A stretch of DNA of 64,000 nucleotides, from positions 57,926,312 to 57,990,311 of the forward strand of contig NC_087066.1 of assembly GCF_963678635.1 (NCBI RefSeq). The letters are read 5' to 3'. Below the pieces are notes generated by a model. It was not told the origin of the DNA, did not search any database, and worked only from the letters and a program-made list of their open reading frames with translations. Made by a program: the position numbers and the translations under genes. Of this stretch, positions 22,146-33,614 are shown in pieces (within the stretch, counting starts at the first letter, position 1; every line of letters begins with the position of its first letter). This stretch comes from Symsagittifera roscoffensis. Lineage: Eukaryota; Xenacoelomorpha; Acoela; Convolutidae.

Positions 22146-22691
22146 TCACCCGTGACACTTTCTTTGCCGGCATCTTTCGTATCTTCCTGTCTGGGACTTT
22201 TGAGCTCTCGTTGGTAGCGTTGCATCGCTAACTCCCCTTTTGGTCATTACGTCTTGGGAGAGCTGTACTCTGCCCATATCGTCAACCGTTCCATAGGGCG
22301 CATTCCTGTTGGCCACTAGTCGTCCAGCTGTCTCTATCAGCTTCCTCATCGTCTGCTCCACGACTGGGTCACCTAAGGTATCACTCGGGTCCTGGATTGT
22401 CACTCCACCTGTTGTAGCTGGGAGTCGCGTTTCTGTCGTTTGACTCATTTCTCGAGGCGTCAAGAGGACTTCCCGCATCAGTGGTCGGTTAAGACCTATT
22501 TTCAAAATGGACTGGGTTCCGTAGCTCTGAACCACTGTCCAGACTTCCTCCATGGAGGCTACTCTGTCCAATCTGCATCCCGTCCTATTCTCATGGTCTC
22601 GGTGATGTACCTCCCACTCTTCTTCGGGTAATGTTCCCCAGAAGGGTACTCTGGCAGCGCCTTCTATCCTCCTTCTCCATGGTGATTCCAT
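22146..22691 (-). pseudogene. Unit b: central piece joined to the SGNH module start
   Basis: The frame (181 residues) reads RRRIEGAARVPFWGTLPEEE..., passes the duplication joint after MREV near 22,463, and continues as LTPREMSQTTETRLPATTGG. Its end near 22,200 is a frameshift compared with unit a (SSKVPDRKIRKMP). The joint sequence is the same as in units a and c, so all come from one original duplication. Confidence 0.7.
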
Positions 22692-23529
22692 GAGGAGTCT
22701 TTGTTCATTGTCTTTAGAATTGCCCGGAGAGTGCTCTCCGGCAAATTCCGTTTCATTTCCGCAAAAGCTGACAAAGGCTCCAGTGTCGAAGTACCTTCGT
22801 TTGCTGGTTCATTTGTTTCCAACGCGTCTGCGTTGTTTTTAAAGTCACTGAATAAATTGAAATCCAGGCTGGATATTCCTCCTATCGATGCTTTATCATC
22901 CTCCTTCTCTGCTTGATCGGGATCCTCTTGCATAGGGCTTTCGATTGACGGCGTCCTCCATGCCCATCATTTCCTCCTGACGTATCTCTAGAACTTGAGG
23001 GTCCTTGCTTCTCAGTCTTGGCCCCTTCCGGAAATTTCGGTATGATTAATCTGCCAGCAGATTCATCTTCCTCTTCTCCATGGACCACTTTGATTTCCTC
23101 ATAGCCGAAGGGTGCCAGGAAGGTTCTCGTCTGCAACGTTCCTCCCACTGTTAACTCCTGTTTCACATTGGTCGAAATCAGGGAGGCCTCAGGTACTTCG
23201 GCTCTACCTCTCATCCTCATAGGCGCTAGGTTTAATTCCATCCACTCCGTGTCAAACGCTCCAGGATTCGGAGTCGCGGCATTGCTTATGCGCCTTCTCG
23301 TCGCTTGATCCGTGTAAGCAAATCGCGTGTACTGTAACACTGCGGCATTTCTATCCACAAAACACGGATCCATCGTTTCCGAGAGTTTCGCTACCCTCCT
23401 TTCATTGGTCTCAAACGCTCTCAATCTAGGAGTTTGTACTACGGAGACTGCTCCGAGTAACGTCCTTCTTATCAAAGGGAACTCATGCAGCTTCTCGTAA
23501 TCACCCCAGTCTTTTGTCTCTTCTCTCAC
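22664..23529 (-). pseudogene. Unit b: acidic middle segment of the accessory polyprotein
   Basis: Frames 23,529-22,882 (215 residues) and 22,933-22,664 (89 residues) overlap because of a small frameshift near 22,940. They match 16,640-15,780 of the main polyprotein. Composition: helical N-part, then acidic and Ser-rich. Both frames are identical in protein to 26,410-25,545, 2,881 bp away. Confidence 0.65.
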
Positions 23530-23746
23530 CTTGTGGTATGCCGCAGTGAGACGAGGAATTCTTGTTATCTCACCATTCGTCTTGTCATAGCGCCTTAGAT
23601 TCCAGAGCTTCGGAAATACCTCAATGTGCCCTCTCTCTATCTAACCGCAAGTTCTGAACTCCTTCGGTGAGCAGTACTACCGGTCTTTTCACAAAGGTTC
23701 ATCACTGTCTGTCTTTGTACCCCAATCGCTATTGACACGGATTGCA

Positions 23747-24874
23747 TTAGATCCAGATCGACCGTTCCATTATAACGTCCGGCCAAAACAGAGACTTGGA
23801 AGTGTGCACGAAGTCTGAATTGGCTACTATCATAATCTTGGCCTTCCTCATTTCTGCCTTGTCATACGCGGCAAAGATGGTCCCATCTTTCTTTATCGCT
23901 TTCAACCCGCCGTATCTTTGGACATCACCTTCCTGATTCATTTGTTTCGGGTATACTTTTTCTTTCAAATGACCTGGGGGTGTCTTCAGCTGCCTGAACA
24001 TCTTCACATGTTGTCCAATCGGCGCCCTCGTTATCAGAAATCTTTTTACGTCTTGTAACGGCCTTGCATTCACTGGGCCCATTGTGTTTTTAGATGGCAG
24101 TGCTGGTCTAGAGGTGCTGGTCGTTTCCGCTGTCGAGTTGACAGGCCCCAATCTTCGTCTAGGATTAATGGTCCTCCTCATGGGCGCTTCCCCCAATCGA
24201 TCTCGTACATCTGTTCTGTGCCCGGGTTCGCTGGAGCTTTGCGGCTTATAGATGGTCACAGCTGGGACCGCTCCTAAGCGTGTTTCCAGGCTAGGAGGCA
24301 CAAAGGTGGCTTTTGTCGGTTCGTTTGATGCTCCCTCTTCCTTCAGCACTCCCGTGTCAAAGAGTTCTACTTCCAACTCATCCAATCGCTCTTGGAAGAC
24401 TCTGTTCAACCAAGCCTGTCCTTCTATGCTATCAAAGTGAATGCCGTCAGTGGTCAGCCTGGCCTGATCCATAGCCCTCAGCTCGTGTTCGATATCCATA
24501 AGGATCATCCTTCCGGCATTCTGACTTGCAATATTCCTCAGGATGTTGTTCCACCTGATCACTCCTTCGTTGGGTCTTCTCCCTGTTGCAGTCAATGTCC
24601 TCGTGTTCATTGGCACAGTGCAAACGGTCAGTACCGCGCAGTTGAACTTCTGCCAGAGAGTAGTAAACAAGCACACCATCATTGATTCCCATAGTGTTTC
24701 TTCCTCATCCGAGCTTCTCGAGATGTTACTTGTCCCAACTAGGATCGTTGCATTAGGGATTCTCCCTGGATTCAACAACTCTACCATCCAAAGTAACTGG
24801 GCTATCGTCGCGCCTCCGAAAGCCATCACCGTGGAGATCCAGGAGGTCTTCAAGTTTGAGAGCACCCTGACCAA
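23747..24874 (-). pseudogene. SGNH (GDSL) hydrolase-like domain and linker, unit c (best preserved frame)
   Basis: This is the longest unbroken SGNH frame in the window (375 residues plus upstream in-frame codons). Ser block GDSLV at about 24,887-24,873, block II FGGATI near 24,820, block III VGTSNIS near 24,737 with Ser for the catalytic Asn, block V TTDGIHF at 24,451-24,434. A basic Pro/Thr/Arg linker and the AYDKAEMRK segment follow, and the frame ends at a deletion after WPDVIM. Overall size and block spacing (about 140 residues from Ser to His) fit a small SGNH domain. As is, it should be inactive. Confidence 0.75.
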
Positions 24875-25134
24875 GCTGTCTCCCAGTATCAGATGTGATG
24901 TCCCCAGTGGTGGTTGCTGCAGGTTTACTGCCGGGTTCCAGGTCGCTCGATTGAAGCAAGCTCACGGATCTGCCTCCGGAATTCCTGTGAACTTATACTT
25001 CAACTGATTGTTCTTTTGCACATCCATCACCCGCGACACTTTCTTTGCCGGCATCTTTCGTATCTTCCTGTGTGGGACTTTTGAGCTCTCGTTGGTAGCG
25101 TTGCATCGCTAACTCCCCTTTTGGTCATTACGTC

Positions 25135-25572
25135 TTAGGAGAGCTGTACTCTGCCCATATCGTCAACCGTTCCATAGGGCGCATTCCTGTTGGCCACTAG
25201 TCGTCCAGCTGTCTCTATCAGCTTCCTCATCGTCTGCTCCACGACTGGGTCACCTAAGGTATCACTCGGGTCCTGTATTGTCACTCCACCTGTTGTAGCT
25301 GGGAGTCGCGTTTCTGCCGTTTGACTCATTTCTCGAGGCGTCAAGAGGACTTCCCGCATCAGTGGTCGGTTAAGACCTATTTTCAAAATGGACTGGGTTC
25401 CGTAGCTCTGAACCACTGTCCAGACTTCCTCCATGGAGGCTACTCTGTCCAATCTGCATCCCGTCCTATTCTCATGGTCTCGGTGATGTACCTCCCACTC
25501 TTCTTCGGGTAATGTTCCCCAGAAGGGTACTCTGGCAGCGCCTTCTATCCTCCTTCTCCATGGTGATTCCAT
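25135..25572 (-). pseudogene. Unit c: central piece joined to the SGNH module start
   Basis: This is the same joint as in unit b (MREV to LTPREM near 25,344). The frame stops at TAA (25,133) where units a and b have CAA; unit d shares the TAA. Four other single-base differences from unit b are visible in the 300 bases around it, the main differences between these near-identical units. Confidence 0.65.
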
Positions 25573-26410
25573 GAGGAGTCTTTGTTCATTGTCTTTAGAA
25601 TTGCCCGGAGAGTGCTCTCCGGCAAATTCCGTTTCATTTCCGCAAAAGCTGACAAAGGCTCCAGTGTCGAAGTACCTTCGTTTGCTGGTTCATTTGTTTC
25701 CAACGCGTCTGCGTTGTTTTTAAAGTCACTGAATAAATTGAAATCCAGGCTGGATATTCCTCCTATCGATGCTTTATCATCCTCCTTCTCTGCTTGATCG
25801 GGATCCTCTTGCATAGGGCTTTCGATTGACGGCGTCCTCCATGCCCATCATTTCCTCCTGACGTATCTCTAGAACTTGAGGGTCCTTGCTTCTCAGTCTT
25901 GGCCCCTTCCGGAAATTTCGGTATGATTAATCTGCCAGCAGATTCATCTTCCTCTTCTCCATGGACCACTTTGATTTCCTCATAGCCGAAGGGTGCCAGG
26001 AAGGTTCTCGTCTGCAACGTTCCTCCCACTGTTAACTCCTGTTTCACATTGGTCGAAATCAGGGAGGCCTCAGGTACTTCGGCTCTACCTCTCATCCTCA
26101 TAGGCGCTAGGTTTAATTCCATCCACTCCGTGTCAAACGCTCCAGGATTCGGAGTCGCGGCATTGCTTATGCGCCTTCTCGTCGCTTGATCCGTGTAAGC
26201 AAATCGCGTGTACTGTAACACTGCGGCATTTCTATCCACAAAACACGGATCCATCGTTTCCGAGAGTTTCGCTACCCTCCTTTCATTGGTCTCAAACGCT
26301 CTCAATCTAGGAGTTTGTACTACGGAGACTGCTCCGAGTAACGTCCTTCTTATCAAAGGGAACTCATGCAGCTTCTCGTAATCACCCCAGTCTTTTGTCT
26401 CTTCTCTCAC
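25545..26410 (-). pseudogene. Unit d: acidic middle segment of the accessory polyprotein
   Basis: Frames 26,410-25,763 and 25,814-25,545 repeat those at 23,529-22,664 with identical protein. They carry the same frameshift, so the frameshift predates the 2,881-bp duplication. Upstream (26,411-26,627) is a patch of several short pieces of the main polyprotein joined by deletions (including TEGVQNLRLD and GHIEV). Confidence 0.65.
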
Positions 26411-26627
26411 CTTGTGGTATGCCGCAGTGAGACGAGGAATTCTTGTTATCTCACCATTCGTCTTGTCATAGCGCCTTAGATTCCAGAGCTTCGGAAATAC
26501 CTCAATGTGCCCTCTCTCTATCTAACCGCAAGTTCTGAACTCCTTCGGTGAGCAGTACTACCGGTCTTTTCACAAAGGTTCATCACTGTCTGTCTTTGTA
26601 CCCCAATCGCTATTGACACGGATTGCA

Positions 26628-27182
26628 TTAGATCCAGATCGACCGTTCCATTATAACGTCCGGCCAAAACAGAGACTTGGAAGTGTGCACGAAGTCTGAA
26701 TTCGCTACTATCATAATCCTCATTTCTGCCTTGTCATACGCGGCAAAGATGTTCCCATCTTTCTTTATCGCATTCAACCCGCTGTATCTTTGGACATCAC
26801 CTTCCTGATTCACTTGTTTTGGGTATACTCTTTCTTTCACATGACCTGGGGTTGTCTTCAGCTGCCTGAACATCTTCACATGTTGTCCAATCGGCGCCCT
26901 CGTTATCAGAAATCTTTCAGGTCTCTCTTCTCGATTCGCCTCATCGTGATTCAGTTTTACGTCTTGTAACGTCCTTGCATTCACTGGGCCCATTGTGTTA
27001 TTAGATGGCAGTCGCTCTAGTTCGGCAAACCTCAAGGCAGTTGTAGAGCTAAAGTTTTTGCCAGCCTCTATCAACCAGTCCACTCCTGTTATCGAGTACA
27101 ATCTGCTGACCGATGACCTTGCTCCGTTCAGCATCCTCATGGCATCCGCTGCAAAGCTCACCGTCTGAAGGTTCAGTTTCAT
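26628..27182 (-). pseudogene. Unit d: segment after the SGNH domain, longer ancestral form
   Basis: These 184 residues start MKLNLQTVSFAADAMRMLNG and run through ITRAPIGQHVKMFRQLKT and AYDKAEM to VIM, where a deletion follows. The first 65 residues are absent in units a, b and c, whose linker is shorter. Unit d therefore keeps sequence lost from the others. Function unknown. Confidence 0.6.
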
Positions 27183-27186
27183 CGGG

Positions 27187-28236
27187 TCATCCTTGTATAT
27201 GCCATGGAGAAGGTATTGGCCTCGACCACATTAGAGAGCTCCTGTTTGGACGTCGCTCCTCTCGACTGGTGCTCGTCGTCTCAGATCTCGTATCCGATCT
27301 AGAGGTGCTGGTCGTTTCCGCTGTCGAGTTGACAGGCCCCAATCTTCGTCTAGGATTAATGGTCCTCCTCATGGGCGCTTCCCCCAATCGATCTCGTACA
27401 TCTGTTCTGTGCCCGAGTTCGCTGGAGCTTTGCGGCTTATAGATGGTCACAGCTGGGACCGCTCCCAAGCGTGTTTCCAGGTTAGGAGGCACAAAGGTGG
27501 TAATTTTCGGTTCGTTTGATGCTCCCTCTTCCTTCAGCACTCCCGTGTCGAAGAGTTCTACTTCCAACTCATCCAACCGCTCTTGGAAGACTATGTTCAA
27601 CCAAGCCTGTCCTTCTATGCTATAAAAGTAAGTGGTCAGCCTGGCCTGATCCATAGCCCTCAGCTCGTGTTCGATATCCATAAGGATCATCCTTCCGGCA
27701 TTCTGACTTGCAATATTCCTCAGGATGTTGTTCCACCTGATCACTCCTTCGTTGTGTCATCTCCCTGTTGCAGTCAATTTCCTCGTGTTCATTGGCACAG
27801 TGCAAACCGTCAGTACTGCGCAGTTGAACTTCTGCCAGAGAGTAGTAAACAAGCACACCATCATTGATTCCCATAGTGCTTCTTCCTCATCCGAGCTTCT
27901 CGAGATGTTATTCGTCCCAACTAGGATAGTTACATTAGGGATTCTCCCTGGATTCATCAACTCCACCATCCAAAATAACTGGGCTATCGTCGCGCCTCCG
28001 AAAGCCATCACCATGGTGATCCAGGAGGTCCTCAAGTTTGAGAGCACCCTGACCAAGCTGTCTCCCAGTATCAGATGTGATGTCCCCAGTGGTGGTTGCT
28101 GCAGGTTTACTTCCGGGTTCCAGGTCGCTCGATTGAAGCAAGCTCTCGGATCTGCCTCCGGAACTCCTGTGAAGTTATACTTCAACTGATTGTTCTTTTG
28201 CACATCCATTACCCCTGACACTTTCTTTGCCGGCAT
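27187..28236 (-). pseudogene. SGNH (GDSL) hydrolase-like domain, unit d (closest to pol)
   Basis: Frames 28,236-27,757 and 27,744-27,187 are one phase split by TGA where unit a has AGA. Residues 58-62 are GDSLV (28,065-28,051), 79-84 FGGATI, 105-112 with GTNNIS intact. Block V is destroyed: a short deletion near 27,628 removes the Asp-Gly-Ile-His part. The linker afterwards is longer and Ser/Arg-rich. By position this is the original domain of the polyprotein, just after its N-terminus. Confidence 0.75.
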
Positions 28237-28316
28237 CTTTCGTATCTTCCTGTCTGGGACTTTTGAGCTCTCGTTGGTAGCGTTGCATCGCTAACTCCCC
28301 TTTTGGTCATTACGTC

Positions 28317-28622
28317 TTAGGAGAGCTGTACTCTGCCCATATCGTCAACCGTTCCATAGGGTGCAGTCACCCCGGAACCTGGCGCATTCCTGTTGGCCAC
28401 TAGTCGTCCAGCTGTCTCTATCAGCTTCCTCATCGTCTGTTCCACGACTGGGTCACCTAAGGTATCACTCGGGTCATGGATTGTCACTCGACCTGTTGTA
28501 GCTGGGAGTCGCGTGTCTGTCGTTTGACTCATTTCTCGAGGCGTCAAGAGCTCCATCGGGGACTGCCCACGAGGAATACTCCTTGCAGGTATCACTTTTT
28601 CCACGGCTGTAGTCAATGCCAC
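28317..28622 (-). pseudogene. Accessory polyprotein, segment before the SGNH domain (original copy)
   Basis: These 101 residues read MALTTAVEKVIPARS then LTPREMSQTTDTRLPATTG. This is the undisturbed context of LTPREM, which in units a to c is joined to another segment. It has an extra GSGVT insertion before PYGTVDDMG. TAA ends it at 28,317. From 28,623 to 28,814 an apparent coiled-coil stretch is seen only in broken frames. Confidence 0.65.
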
Positions 28623-28814
28623 CCGTTACGATCGCTCCTTGTAGTCTCGCCTCAAGCGTTCAATTTCTTCACCCTGCTTTTTGTTGCAGTCTTCAAACTT
28701 TTTCTTTCACATGTCTCTGTCGTCCTCCGTAATGAGCTTGGTCTTAGTCACATCATCCAGCTCCTTCCTGGTCCTTTCCAGCTCATCTTGCATCCCATCT
28801 AGATCTTGCATGGT

Positions 28815-29359
28815 TTAGTTCGTTTGAACCCCTTGTTCCGCTCTCGCCCTCTTTGGTGGCACAGCTATTCTCAGTGGTGAACTAGACGAGGCAGCCTCGC
28901 TGTTCATCTCGTGATGCATTCTCCTTAGCCCAGGCTTGGACTTGGAGGGCAAAGGCATCTCACCTGGTTGGTAAGTCCTAGAACTTTCCAATCCAGGCTC
29001 GTTTTCCAAATCACTCCCTGAGAGAGCCCCGTTTCTCCACCTCATCACTCTCATGTTTGGGTGGTCTAGTTTTCCCCTCTCTCCGTATGCTGACATCAAT
29101 AGGACTTCCGTGGGCGGTCCCCACGGTTGTCATGCCCCAAGATGTTTATCAGGGCGGTCAGCAACATGACAACCTCTGGGTCCTCCAGAGCGAAGTCTCG
29201 ATCCATTAGCCGAAGATAGATCGCATCTACCATCGGTCCTACATATGCCTCTGCCAGGTCCATCAATTCATCCAAGTTGGAGTTATCCATTCTCGTTTCA
29301 GGTTCGATTCGATTTGATTCAATGATTTGACTCAAGTGAGTAAATAAATGATCAATCAA
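28815..29359 (-). pseudogene. Accessory polyprotein N-terminus, right copy
   Basis: The likely ATG is at 29,290 (MDNSNLDELMDLAEAYVGP), matching 4,504 in the left copy; the frame is open 23 codons further upstream without another ATG. The part to 29,096 is helical. A one-base loss near 29,108 moves to the frame 29,099-28,815 (KLDHPNMRVMRWRNGALSG, then a basic stretch PPKRARAEQG, which resembles a nuclear localisation signal). No domain recognised. Confidence 0.7.
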
Positions 29360-29666
29360 GATCTAGAAAAGAGGTCACGGATATCACACTTGTCCGTTCC
29401 ACCTTAGCTTCTCGTTAAAATTTATTTAAAACAGTCAGACAAAAAGATTTTGATCCTGAAATTTATTAAAATCAATCGGTCTCTAAAATTTTGGAACTCG
29501 ACCTAAGATTGGACAGTCCAAACTTTGAATCTATTCCTAAGATCGTTATTCAGTTGTTCGTGGTCACTAACTACTTCTTACCCAGGACCTTAATAACATA
29601 ACACATAACATAACATAACACACATTACCTACTTTAGTCTGACACCCTCTTGCATGTCACCTTAAC
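29360..29666 (-). other. Spacer between pol and the accessory region, right copy
   Basis: This is non-coding and matches 4,249-4,503 of the left copy. The purpose could be a splice acceptor or a translation signal; no clear motif is found. A short tandem of ACATAACATAAC lies near 29,595. Confidence 0.5.
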
Positions 29667-30250
29667 TCAGCCTATACTTAAGTAATTTTTCTTATGTTTG
29701 TATACTTGTATATTAGTATCAGAGAAGATTACGTGTATGAGCGCGTACAGTTCTCGAGGATGCAGTCGTCCTCTGTAGGGGTCGTACACTGGAAGCGAAA
29801 GCTCCTTCACATCCCTTTCCACGAGGAAGTCTCTCAACCTCGTCAAGGACAAGGCTAGTTTTTCCGGGTCCACGTGCTGCTTCTCCGTCGCCCGTGTCAC
29901 TAAGAAACATAGGTATTTTCCCGGTATCTGTGACGCCGCCGGAGTCAAGGCTGCTACGCCCCCTATTCCTGGTCTTTGCTTCAGAAGGAATTCTATGTTT
30001 TTATATTCTCTCTTAATATCTGCTGCTAACGCTGTCTTAAAACTCATGTCTGCTGTGATTGCTATCGCACATGTTCTATCTGTGAGTATGAAAGCGCTGT
30101 CTGTTAGTATTATGCTACTTAAATATTCATTTGGTAAGTTAAAATATGACTCAACTACCCTCCCTATGTCAGGTTTCTTTGATTCTTTGCCTGTTTCTGC
30201 TTCTAAATCCCCTGTCTCTCTTGTTATTCTAATTTTTTTTTAAAGAGTTT
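29667..30250 (-). pseudogene. Macro-like domain of pol, right copy
   Basis: The frame 30,047-29,667 holds most of the domain (MSFKTALAADIKREYKNIEF, GVAAL, KYLCFLVTR, RELYALIHVIFSDTNIQVY). The part between 30,250 and 30,047 is shifted by changes in an A/T run near 30,238. The junction with the acidic tail (about 30,280) is in frame in this copy: FVQGVGVGLTHTEN. This argues that the domain belonged to the pol polyprotein. Confidence 0.6.
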
Positions 30251-31102
30251 TCAGTGTGGGTAAGTCCTACCCCCACTCCCTGGACAAAAATATCCATCGA
30301 CGTCCCCGTCGACCGCATACCGGGTATCAAATCGAGATTGAAAGCCGGAATGAGTAGTCGCCCCTCCTGGGAGCCCAGGAAGGATCTTCTTGTTCGGTTT
30401 TCATGTATTTCATGCTTTCACGATCTACATCTTGAATTGTGACACTGGTCTCCTTTGGGTCCGACGTCATTTCGTTCAGCCATTCCAAGATACGCAGATT
30501 CGTCAAGTCTTGTTCATATGACTGCTGTTGCTCGTCGTCGAATTCTACCTCGGGTTTCGACCGGTCATCGACCCACTCATCGTCGTGATCATCGACTATG
30601 TCAATGTCCTGTGACACAGTTATTTCTTCTAGACCCACTACTTCTTCCCCATTTTCTTTAGGTCTATCCTGTCCACTACAAAATCGTCGCCGTAAGGGTT
30701 ATAATTCTTCTTGGATTTTGTCCTGTCATTTTGACGAGTCTGTATCGTGAACGGAAGATCCGGTTCCAAGTTCTTGGGAACCTCCCTTTGTTCATGGTCT
30801 TGCCAGTCCTCTTCTGCGTTGGGTAAAGTTTCATCGTCTGCTTCAATCACCTCATTTGGGTCCAGGTCTAGTGGTGTACTTGTTCCTTCCTCTATGATTT
30901 CATTTCCATCGTTCTTTTCCCTGGTGCCCATCTCATTGACCTCACAAGCAGGGTCCATCTTTAGATAATCCCCTTCTTCCATGTCTGCAGGTATAATCCA
31001 GTCTTCTGTCGATGGATTGTGTGGTTTAATGTTTTCGTAATGAGCGGCTCGGCCAGTACTCAGTCTATAAAAGCGTCCCTCCTGGTGCACCTCCGTAATC
31101 AT
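30251..31102 (-). pseudogene. pol: GPY/F end and acidic tail, right copy
   Basis: Frame 31,102-30,638 starts at the GPY/F end (MITEVHQEGRFYRLSTGRAA) and is acidic afterwards. Frame 30,638-30,327 continues the tail (DIVDDHDDEWVDDRSK). The two frames meet at 30,638 with a small shift. Both match the left copy at 2,740-3,568. Confidence 0.75.
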
Positions 31103-31926
31103 GAAGGGTCCCCTCCACTTTTTTAGAAGCTTTTTCGTTCCTTTCTGTGGTATGACGTTCTGAAATACCCATACGCAGTCCCCTACCGAATAAGCTTTTG
31201 CACCAGCTGCTTTCTTGTCAAATCTTTTCCTCTGCCTTGCCTGTGCCTGCTGAGTATTTCGTCTACATCAGTCGTTTAACTCCTGCTGACGTCTCATTAC
31301 ATCCCTTACATATACCTGTGGTGACGTCTTCTGACCCTCATACTCTGGGTAGAAGAAATTCAAGGGCAAAGACTTCTCGTGCCCGGTCAGCATCATATAT
31401 GGACTAACCCCGGTGGTGAATGCTGTGTGCTATTGTAAGCTCCCATCACCTGTGGAAGATATCTGTCCCAATCGGTCATGTACCTGGAACAATATACCCT
31501 CAGCATCGACACTAACGTTCGATTCTGCCTTTCCACAAAGCCATTTGTCTGGGGATGGTATGTCGTAGAATGAGCTTGAGCAACTTGTGAGCGTCTCATT
31601 AGCCCTTTCGTGAGCTCTCCTACGAAAGCTGTTCCATTATCCGATTGAAACGTCATCGGACAACCGTGTCTCGCTATCCACGTATTGATCAGGTGGTCGC
31701 ACGTCTCTATTGCCCAGGCAGTTATGCAGGGCATGGCCTCTGCATACTTCGTGAAGTGATCTATCATGACCAAGACCTGATTATAACCACTGTCTGTCAT
31801 GCATATCTTTTGGTGATCTATCTGCACCACCTCGTTGAATTCAGACGACTCGATCGATTGTAAGGGAAATTGCAATTTCCTTGGATCCTTGACCTGTTGG
31901 CATGACAGACATGCTGTTACCCACTT
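31103..31926 (-). pseudogene. pol: integrase core, right copy
   Basis: Frame 31,875-31,393 holds the catalytic core with Asp (QIDHQ), Asp (QSDNGTAF) and Glu (FVERQNRT). A frameshift after STQHS breaks the last part, which continues in other frames (GDCVWVFQNVIP near 31,150) with a stop near 31,268. It catalysed insertion of the element; inactive here. Confidence 0.85.
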
Positions 31927-32916
31927 CTAGCATGCCTTTTTCCTTCCAGGCAACTCAAAGCGCTTCAGGATCCTCTGATACACTTTGTCGATCCCCTGAT
32001 GGCCCATCTGATCATGCGACCTGAATAAGAGTTCTGTCTGATAGAGTTGCGGCAACACTATCGCGTTATACTTGTATAGGACTTTGTCTTCATCTCTTCT
32101 CTTGCAAGCCACAATCCCGTCCTTGTTCAAGTTTAACCTTCCCTCTTTCTGCATAAAATACTGTCTCAGAATGCGGTAACTGTCTTCCTCGAGGTCTCCT
32201 TTGTCCGGACAACCATTTTCGATCCACCTTTTCAGGTTGTTTGTCATGCGGTCATTTCTCTGAGCTCTTAGAAGATCCGAGAGTCTGTATCTCGCCTTCA
32301 AGTACGTCTTCATGACCCTCATCTGACTATTCAACTCATTGGGCCGATGCGTATCCTCTTCCATCTTAACGCACCAAATCTTTGCCAATGGCTGTGTTTC
32401 CTGTTCGAATGGCTGAAGATCAGTCCTGACTACCTCTTTTTGCGGCAACAGACTCATCAAACGTTTCGATACCGCTATTGTCTCCAGATCATCCGCTGCG
32501 TTATCAAAGACTCTTTCACCTGGTATAAAGTAGCGATCACTATCAGGGTCCTGGTATACCTCTCTATCCAGATCCCTTGCTCGAGTTTCCACTAGTAGTG
32601 GGTGGATCGCTAATTCTGACAGTTCCGATCCTGAGCTCGAGTTCCTGTCTGAGTAGGTGTCAATTCCTGAGTTTCGGGAGTTGTCATCTGTTGGAGAGTC
32701 TGCGACGGAGTCTGCACCATCTCCTGGGTCAGTTCTGTGCCTTTTTCTCATCCATCTGATCTCCCCGGACAAAACTTTGTTCTCCAGGTCCTGCTTCCCA
32801 GCAGGAACTTCCTCATCTACATCAGACTCCCCGGACAAACTTCCTTGTCCTGGGTGTTGATCTTGAACTCGCTGGCTCTTCTCATCGTTCGTCTCCCCGG
32901 ACAAACAATCTTGCAC
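31927..32916 (-). pseudogene. pol: connection and H2C2 zinc domain, right copy
   Basis: These 329 residues start in the LSGE repeats (CLSGE, SLSGE, VLSGE), pass a Ser/Asp-rich linker and a helical part (LRAQRNDRMTNNLKRW), and end in the H2C2 domain (RSHDQMGHQG). TAG near 31,928 splits its second half from CLSCQQ. It confirms that the frameshift at 1,750 is peculiar to the left copy. Confidence 0.8.
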
Positions 32917-33614
32917 CAGGTTTCGTTTTCACCTTCTTCATCCTGGTCCACAAAGGTAACGGTTTTCCTTCGCGTATTGCTCCCCTGTTCTTTCCGTCCG
33001 TAAGAAGTACTGGTTAAAACCTCGTGTGGTATTGTAAAATCCCTCTCGTTCTCTTCATGATGTCGTCTGGACGGCATGATCTTCACCTTCTCCCTGACTG
33101 TCAGTGGTGCCACTGCTGCTGCCCACTCGGGGTCATCTCTGATCACTTCTCTCTCTAACAATCCACCCAGCATCCGCATCACTTGCGGTGTGACCTGCAC
33201 CGTTTTATCCAATAATGAGAGGCTGTTAATGTTCATGCGAGAGAGTTCCTGCTGGACCAGGTTTGAGCGCAGCAACAGATCCAAGGGCACCGGGTCCTTC
33301 TTGGATAGGATCTTTATCTCGGCTGCTTTCTCCACAGGTAACTCAGGATGTCCTGGAATTGGATGTCCAGACTTGTCCAACCATCTCGACAAGGGAAGTG
33401 CTTCATAGGTTTCTTTGTCCAGAAACGAGAATCCTTCCTTTAATTCCGCCGGATTGGCTTGCTTCTGTTCCAGTCTTTCATAGAACTCGGTTTTCTTGCT
33501 GAGGCTGTCAGCGTTCTGGTGTTTGTCACGCATCTTGTGCTCGATTATCATGTGGTAGCCATCTAATCCTACTATCCACCTTCCTATATAACTCTGATCC
33601 ATCGAGTATGTCAA
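32817..33614 (-). pseudogene. pol: RNase H end and connection, right copy
   Basis: The frame reads MTYSMDQSYIGRW, the last RNase H Asp (KHQNADSLSK), then the connection as in the left copy. It leaves frame near 32,930. A small deletion near 33,635 separates it from the first part of RNase H. Confidence 0.8.

Larger units (their letters stand above)
20036..28550 (-). repeat. Tandemly amplified SGNH-containing module (units a to d)
   Basis: The same order of segments appears four times, with joints near 25,344, 22,463 and 20,036 where central-polyprotein sequence (MREV) meets LTPREM. The spacing between the first two joints is 2,881 bp. Units b and c are nearly identical over about 2.2 kb (21,600-23,820 against 24,480-26,700). 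Unit b keeps, and units c and d lack, the segment after WPDVIM. The short identity GTCAAG at the parent sites (28,546 and 15,588) could have seeded the first duplication. Confidence 0.8.
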
